Assembly: GCA_011109175.1 (NCBI GenBank)
Contig: RDEW01000004.1
Span: 1,173,323 to 1,237,322, forward strand
Reading direction: 5' to 3'
Length of the DNA: 64,000 bases
Source: Dicyema japonicum
Taxonomy: Eukaryota; Dicyemida; Rhombozoa; Dicyemidae
Positions 57,550 through 64,000 of this stretch are shown in pieces. Each line of letters starts with the position of its first letter. Within the stretch, counting starts at the first letter, position 1. Both the position numbers and the translations under genes were made by a program. Below the pieces are notes generated by a model. The model had not been told where the DNA came from. It saw nothing but the letters and a program-made list of their open reading frames with translations, and searched no databases.

Positions 57550-57790
57550 CACAGGAGGAAACTGGATAAATATTCTGCGCTTGGGAGCCGTTTCTGCTTT
57601 GTCTCAGTCTGATTCGAGACATCAGGTGTGGTCGGGACTGCCAGCAAAGGTGTTCTCCGAAAGAATGGATGCGCAATCTCCTCAAGTCTATGAGATCCTC
57701 GTGAGCGGCATTGGTTCCGCTAACATCTTGGAAATGCCATCATTCGCGGCGATGTCCACTGTCTCTTGGCATCTGATGCCTGACTTTCTT
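57550..57790 (+). pseudogene. Retroelement family C fragment
   Basis: Reads LDKYSALGSRFCFVSV, then FETSGVVGTASKGVLRKNG, in parallel with 2795-3165, and ends near a WHLMPDFL stretch. An alternative frame is open for 78 codons. A reversed copy of its second half lies at 58390-58560. Confidence 0.5.
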
Positions 57791-58389
57791 TTCTTAAATC
57801 GCTTATCGAAATCTTAAATCTCCCTTAAGACTAAGTAATTAATTAATCGGAAGGTTAAGGGGGGTGACGTAGCTCTATTGCACAGAATGTCTACTCATCT
57901 ACATATGTATAAAAGCCCTTATCTTCTTTCTTGTGAGTATGTGAAGGTGACATATACATGAGATACAGGAAACACACATTTCTAAACAAAGGAAATGCAC
58001 GTAGAAACCAGATTAGAATCTCATCCAGCTTAAAACTCGGAGGATCATTTCTCAGAAGCTTGCGTAAATCTCCTCTCTGGGTGACTGCTTACATTTGAAA
58101 AAGTAAAAATCATTAAGAAAAATGTGGCGGATTCTAATATTTTTTGGAGATTTCTGCATTTTTTGTATATGAAGAATTTTAGAGGTTTTGCCGTATCATA
58201 GTTTGATCGGGTTCTTAGTGACTGATAAATTGATCTGTTTCTAATTCTGACCGAAATGTAACCGAAATGACCTTTAATTCACGAAAATACGTTCTGAAGG
58301 TTCGTCAGAAAAACCTCAGAATTTTAAAAATTTTCAAATTTTTGAATAGTTTTAGTCATTTAATAATTTAAATGAAAAGTATGTCAGGT

Positions 58390-58560
58390 ATCAAATGCCA
58401 AGAGACAGGTGCCATTACTGAGGACGATGGCAATCCCAAGACGTTTGTGAAATCATCGCCGCTCGCGAGGATCTGCCAGGCTTGAGGAGATCGTACTTCC
58501 AATCTCTCGGAGAACACATCTGATGATAGGCCCTGTTACACCCGAAGTTTTGAATGCAAT
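58390..58560 (-). pseudogene. Retroelement family C fragment, reversed
   Basis: The reverse complement TGTTCTCCGAGAGATTGGAA...CTCCTCAAGCCTGGCAGATC...TGTCTCTTGGCATTTGATAC aligns with 57650-57775. The two copies face each other about 600 bp apart. Confidence 0.5.
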
Positions 58561-58569
58561 TTGGACTAA

Positions 58570-59600
58570 GTATAAACAGTCCCAAGGCGCAGAATATTAA
58601 TATAATTTCCTTCGTTCGGCAGAGTCACAGTGGGCCATCTGAAGGTTTACTGGGTACCATATTTGCCAGAGAAAAGTACCAACAAAAGTAATATCCCATT
58701 GTAAATAGGGAGATCACAGTTAACTGTTTCCACAATAGAAATGCTAATCGTACCTCTCTCACGAATGTCTGAATCTCCTCAAGATTTATGTTACCCTTCT
58801 CCTCGTGTGGATGTACAAAATGATGATAATGAATATACAAAGTTTCAAAACAATAAAGTGTCGGATAAACTTGTCTCTAGATTCGAGTCTCAAAAAATTG
58901 GGGAAAATTGAAAAGTCGCCTTAAAGTGAATTACATCATTAATTCCTGAACGTTCTTAATGGTAATGAAGTTACGATCAAAATTCCGTCAATATTTTGAT
59001 CAAAATTCTGGTTTAGAATCAGGACAAATATTAAGTCTGTGTAACATATAACAGCAGTTAGTTAATTTCGCTGTAACATATAACAGCTTTAGAAACAAGT
59101 AATGATTCAGATATTTTCACGACACAGTTTGAAGACCCCCCGAGAGCGAAGATATTTCAACATTGCCTTGGAATGCCCAAAGTCTATTGGTAGTTGATGA
59201 TTTTTTAATAACGGGTCCTTTCCTAGCATCCGGCATTATAAGGACCTTAGTGGAGTACAAAAGAGAAGGAGTCTCCCTGATATTCACCTAATAAGATCTA
59301 CTATATTTCAAGCTTTAAAATGATAAATTATAAGCCACAAAATAAAAATCGACAAAATATATTCTTTCATCTGTCCTTAAAAAGCAGCTACGAGGAGTAA
59401 GATTAAATTACAAGGATAATTCAATCTAAAATTTGACATGATCGATATGATGTCCTTAATGAGAGCTAAATCGCATTATAATTTCAGTCATTAAAAGCAA
59501 TTAAACTACACTCAGACTGAAATAAGGAAGATAAGTTTCCGCTATAAAACCAAAAACCATTAAAACAACCAGTTATAGTAAAAATATAGTGGGTTCATTG
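58570..59600. other. Intergenic, downstream of cyclin E
   Basis: No recognised gene. A CTGTAACATATAACAGC motif occurs twice near 59035-59090. Confidence 0.45.
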
Positions 59601-59613
59601 CAGAGACATGAAT

Positions 59614-60716
59614 TTAGACCTCACTACAAAACCGTTTCTAAATGAGAAAATTCTCTTACCTTCTCACTGCTTAGTGGCTCCCAGACTTGGAGATCATGGT
59701 GGTCCTTGGAATCACGGCATTTAAAAGCCTGATAACCAATCGAGGATAATGTGGGAATTTCAGGGCGGATTACCGGGAAGATAACACGGAAACACGTTTT
59801 GAGGTCAGAAATAGAATAACAGGTCAAATTCTTCCATTCCTCGCTCTTCGACTTCCTTGTTAGCATCATATAAATGGTGGAGGCTATTAGAGATCTCGGG
59901 AAAAGAAAACAGCAGGGATCAAACAGGACGACATTCAAAAGCTAAAAACTGCTAAAAGAACTCACTTTTGCTCCCCTGAGTAAATTATAGCAGGAATAAT
60001 TCGGCTTTTCCGTGGTAAGTGAGCCATCCACATGCAATTGTAAGAGTATTTTCAGCCAGTTATAGCTGGTAACCACACTTAGATTCCAGTCGAGACTCTG
60101 AAGAACTCTGAGTTCCATAGTAACAACTTCCTGGGCCGTGAATGCCCCGTCGGTCATCGCTGCATATTTCTCGACTTCGCAGAGATCAACAGACTAGGGT
60201 ATCAAATCCACAAGAACCTCATATTTTGCTGAAATAAACAGACATGAGATCCCAACCAGTTGAAAATTAGACGCCCGTAGCTTACGTGCACCGTTTGATG
60301 CCAGGAATCGATCGAGAATGTTCACCGAGAGGAAGAAAACTTCTCGGGTCAGTTCGAAGTTCTCACATACCTATTGACCATGAAATCCAAAAAGTGACCT
60401 CAGTGATCCAGCTGATGAGCTTAGCCCTCATGGAGTCTGTTATATGAGGAGAGGAACGGTCACGGAGAAATTCAGCCGAACACAGTTCAGATTCCATTTC
60501 GAGGGCTGCGGAAAGGAATTTTCCGAGAGCATTCCACGGCTGTAATTGGGGATGTTTATTAGCGATTTGAGTTTCTGAGGTGTTTTGAATATTTTGAGTT
60601 TTTTCGATCGGGAGTAATGAGGAATTTATGTTTTCCTTGTTTTCTGAGACTTCTATCCCCTTTTGGACAATTCGGAGATTCCCGGAGACGAAGGTGCTTC
60701 GTTGGAAAAGGGACAT
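59614..60716 (-). CDS. Cyclin E-like G1/S cyclin
   Basis: Regulatory subunit of CDK2 that drives entry into S phase. Five exons (60716-60399, 60370-60218, 60193-59966, 59941-59660, 59637-59614) give 334 residues; introns are 28, 24, 24 and 22 nt, all GT-AG. The first cyclin box has SMRAKLISWITEVCENFELT, then REVFFLSVNILDRFL, FQLVGISCLFISAKYES and TDGAFTAQEVVTMELRVLQS. The second half (CCFLFPRSLIASTIYMML, then DLKTCFRVIFPVIRPEI) matches the cyclin E C-lobe, and the TDGA...MEL..L..L.W.L wording is cyclin E-like rather than A or B. The linker between FLAS and FQLVG is about two residues longer than in human. The frame stays open upstream of ATG 60716 to about 60768, so an upstream exon cannot be excluded. 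Confidence 0.85.
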
Positions 60717-60779
60717 TTCGGAACATACTTTGTCGATGGGAATCCAGCCGTGGGTCTTGAAATTCAGCTAAAATCAGAC

Positions 60780-62020
60780 CTTTGTTAAAAAGGCAGATTC
60801 ATGAGTTTCGACGTTTAGGGGTTGCAAAGGAAGAAGACTAGGGATTAAGACAACAAGCAAACCGTTTGACACTCATGAATTAGTCAGAAGGCACTATATA
60901 TGATAATAAAAGACTACATTTTTGTTAAAAATAAAAATTAAAGCTTCCCTTAGGATATTAATCACACCGATTAGGTCACACAGCGAGTAAGCCGTGAAAT
61001 TATATTCTTATTTAAGGCTTAAATTGTTAAAATAGGATTAATAATTTATTTATTTTATAGAACAAATGCTCATTTTTTCGTAAATGAGCTAAAAAACATA
61101 ATATACCATTAAAACAATATTTATCAAACGTACATTGATTTGAACCCTCTTTTAGGTCACATCTTTGTCTATCCAAATAGAAAATCAATCTTTGGAGTTT
61201 GTAGGCCAAAAAATAAATCTCATGAGCTCGTTTAAAGACACAAAACAGCCATTAAATGAACAAATTATACATCTGGTGATTCTGTGTCGTACTAGAGAAA
61301 AGTACCCGGAAGAAAATCATTTTCCGGAAAACTGCCCCCTCGTGTTCAGTTAGCTTATTTGTGGTTATTTTAAATTTGAAAAGTTCTGATTTTTCCCTAA
61401 AATTGATGAAATCTAATTGATCTCAACAATTTTCTGTCAATTAAATAAAGTAATCAATAATAGACTGAATAATCGTTTTTCTGTCGCATGGAAAAGCAGT
61501 TGGAAGCCATTTTGTCTAATTTATTCTCTGGAATGTTCAAAAAATATCTGGGATCTTAAATTCGCTGTGAAACAACGTCATCTTTAAAGATGTCTAGTAT
61601 TATGAGAGCCATAGTTTACTTTTGTGGAAGTCAATGCTGGTTGAGTAATTTAGGTGCAATAATGGTTTTTTAATATGCAACTTTGTAAGGTCGGATAGAA
61701 TAACGTTGGCTATGAAGATGTCTTTTGGTTAACTGAGGAAATACTGTTTTACGAAATTATTATCGTTCGACAAATTTCTGGTCCTTTAATTTGACTTATT
61801 TGTTTTACTTTATGGATAAACGTCTATCATACGGCTAATTTATCTTTTGACACGTCCAAGAATATCAGAAGTTCCAAATTCGCGGATTTGGCAAAACAAC
61901 GTCATCTTTGAGCATCCGTTATTGGGACATCTGTTTCTATATTTTTATGGCACTTAAGGCTTAAAAGTTAATAATATAATTCAGACCTTCCGTTGACTAC
62001 TAAAGTTTCCATTACTCTTC
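60780..62020. other. Intergenic, no recognised gene
   Basis: AT-rich. The short frame 61165-61353 (+) lacks a recognisable motif. Confidence 0.45.
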
Positions 62021-62024
62021 TCAG

Positions 62025-62215
62025 CTTAGGCAGAACTCACACTTCGTTAAAGAAGTAAAGAACTGTTATGATGATTAAGAAAAGACGTAATCCAAGAAAT
62101 CGAAGACGTTGTTGACTTTTTGTTCTTTTTTTTGCTTGTGTGTGAGTCCCTGAGACAATCCGGTTCCCCAGTGATTAATCACTGATGACAGCGTCACTAT
62201 TCAAATCGATGTATT
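62025..62215 (-). repeat. SINE-like element, 5'-truncated
   Basis: Shares GTGTGAGTCCCTGAGACAAT and CCGGTTCCCCAGTGATTAAT with the SINE family, and its left end GGCAGAACTCACACTTCGTT corresponds to GGCAGGACACACACTTTATT at 21823. The tRNA-like half is missing. Confidence 0.6.
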
Positions 62216-62849
62216 TGATGAATTTATGCTTCACAATTTGCATCATTTATATTAATATTCTAGTAAAACTTACCCTTAAATGCAAAGTAATAGTTAAACC
62301 ATTAATATTTGAAATTCTTTATTGAATCTTAGACTGCGGTCCTCTAATTTTGTGTTTCTGAAACCATAATTGTTTCCCCCGTGAGGTTAAAGTTTTGTTG
62401 GCGCCCATAAACATCTTCATGAAATTATTTGGGATGAAATTGGTTAATTTTTATTTCTAAAAGTTGAGTTTTTCAAATAAGTGAATTTTTAGTTTAAAAT
62501 ACAACCCAACCAGTTAGCCTATTGTGGTCGGGAGGTTGAGCTCGTATGTAGTTCTAGTGCACCCATGCCTTCGTCTCCTCAAGGTGGATATAACCTCTTT
62601 TTCCCTTCTTGATGGACAGAGAAGACATTGAATGCATGAACTTTCGAAAATAGGAAACCATCGGATTATTCAGTGTCTGTGTTTCTATTTCGTCTTTACA
62701 AATCGGAAGAACTCAGATGAGTCTACCTTGAGAGAACAAGAGAATTATTAGTAGTTATTAATTCTCGAATGTTCTTAGTGATGTAACTCGAAATTTTTAA
62801 ATTCCCAAGTTAATCTTGAAGATAGAATCAGGGGATTTCTCAACTTATT

Positions 62850-63025
62850 TCTTTTTTTTGTTGTGTGAGAGTCCCTGTAGACTATCTGATTCCTCAGCGG
62901 CCTTATTTGTCATGGCATGAAGTAGATGCATGGAACCTTCTGCCGGGGAGTGGGCAACAGCGAGAATCAAACCTGAAAGCTTCTAAATTCTTTCCGTACA
63001 TATGACACAGCGACATCCCGATTTT
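62850..63025 (-). repeat. SINE-like element
   Basis: TGTGTGAGAGTCCCTGTAGA...GATGCATGGAACCTTCTGCC...AACAGCGAGAATCAAACCTG follows the same order as 21930-22060. The B box is changed (TTTGATTCTCG on the minus strand). Confidence 0.6.
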
Positions 63026-63489
63026 TAATAGTAAAATCTAATAATCCTGTTATTCTCATTTTTCTTGGTGTTCTTAGAGTAATGAAATGTCAAATTGAAT
63101 ACTTTATTAAATTATGCCATAATTTAGCAATTTTATTGTATAATATTGTTAAAAAATTAAACTTAATCATGATGTTCGATTTCATTATTTGGTAGCTATT
63201 ATTTTAACAACAAATATTTACAAGTTTGCAAAGTTTAACTAAATTTTTGTGGAATTACAATTTCTTTGCATAAAGTCTTAAAATAGTAAGGAAAAATGTT
63301 TGCAAATCGAATTAAAAGGGTTCCCACAGCTAATACAAACTCAAAGTTTCCTTCTCTCCTCAGATTTCGACTTTTGTGACTCCAGAAGTAGTTGGCGATC
63401 TGTGAGAACTTGATAAGCCTAGGTGTTAATTTCTTCTTACAGTATCCTGAGTTAATAGATTGAGATAGAAAAATATTTTATTAATTTGA

Positions 63490-63640
63490 ATTTATTGAAC
63501 CAGAAAAACACCGTCTAGCCATAATGAAAAAAATCAAGTGATCTCGGCCTCCCTCAGACATCTTCGCACGCTAGGACTTAAAGGAAGTTCTATCCAAACA
63601 AAAACCTTCAATTCAGGTAGCCACACAGCACCATATGATG
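63490..63640 (-). repeat. LINE-B 3' end remnant
   Basis: TATTGAACCAGAAAAACACC...TCCCTCAGACATCTTCG resembles 47678-47760, the 3' end of the internally deleted LINE-B copy in the same orientation. Confidence 0.5.
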
Positions 63641-64000
63641 GCCATCCTGTATAAATTGAAAAGACATATAGTGTATCATTATAGAAAACCCCATCAGACT
63701 AATACAAACTTGTTGGTTCTCTTTGTCTAATTAGTCTCTAGTTAGTAACGAGTTTGTTTTGCCAATAAAATTATCTTTCTGTTTGAGGATCCTAATATTA
63801 AATATTTACCATATTATCTCCACCATTCCCAGCTTTTTGCATATTACTTCAAATACTATGTACCGTAGGTTTATCATCTTTTTCAACATAAAATATTAAT
63901 GGTCTTAAGATCACTCAAAACATAGAGTTCCATTTAGTCGATTATAAGAATTAACTAAATGAAATGAGTCTGTCTCTATTAATTTGTCTTCTCTTTGAGC
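63641..64000. other. No recognised gene
   Basis: AT-rich window end without supported features. Confidence 0.4.

Overview
This is eukaryotic, AT-rich nuclear DNA of compact-genome type, almost certainly animal. Eight conserved host genes can be read: a GCKIII/STE20-type kinase, DNAJC9, TPGS2, DDX52/ROK1, an MRTF/myocardin-family co-activator, SF3B4, an NME8/TXNDC3-type thioredoxin-nucleoside diphosphate kinase, and cyclin E. They are cut by extremely short spliceosomal introns: about 40 introns of 22-35 nt, most 22-26 nt. Introns this short, together with an animal-type RPEL+SAP co-activator and two cilium-linked genes (TPGS2, NME8), fit a dicyemid mesozoan best; this is inference, since no species marker was identified.

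Layout. 1-4135: a foldback repeat, then retrotransposon debris. 4224-5739 (-): kinase. 6655-15085: a LINE-rich block with a degenerate LINE-A copy, a young 5'-truncated LINE-A with an open RT frame and a ~93 bp target-site duplication, and a LINE-B copy with a 15 bp duplication. 15929-16726 (+): DNAJC9. 16830-17275: SINE-like repeats. 18421-19297 (+): TPGS2. 19378-22095: SINEs and LINE-B pieces. 22202-23674 (-): DDX52. 23815-31092: LINE-B, a third retroelement family (C), a Tigger/pogo pseudogene and a LINE-A 3' end. 31605-32633 (-): MRTF. 33960-35150: degenerate LINE-A. 38577-39530 (-): SF3B4. 39885-42250: LINE-B pieces across two single-N joins. 42738-45246 (-): NME8-like. 46190-53930: LINE-B copies, a REL-endonuclease retroelement tail and a hAT/CGGBP1-like pseudogene. 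54000-59600: repeat fragments and sequence with no recognised gene. 59614-60716 (-): cyclin E. 60717-64000: AT-rich DNA with SINE and LINE ends.

Most interesting points. (1) The ultrashort introns, at least three of which (kinase, SF3B4, NME8) require a GT...TG intron rather than GT...AG to keep a conserved reading frame, plus one GC-AG intron. (2) A very small MRTF (318 aa) keeping three RPEL motifs and SAP. (3) A SINE that shares its 3' tail with LINE-A. (4) At least ten near-perfect adjacent direct duplications of about 90-230 bp, two joined by a single N. Removing one copy restores the SF3B4 frame, and dropping the two internal duplicates from NME8 yields a full open frame, so many are probably assembly artefacts.

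Gene models were spliced by eye from conserved protein motifs; no similarity search was run.
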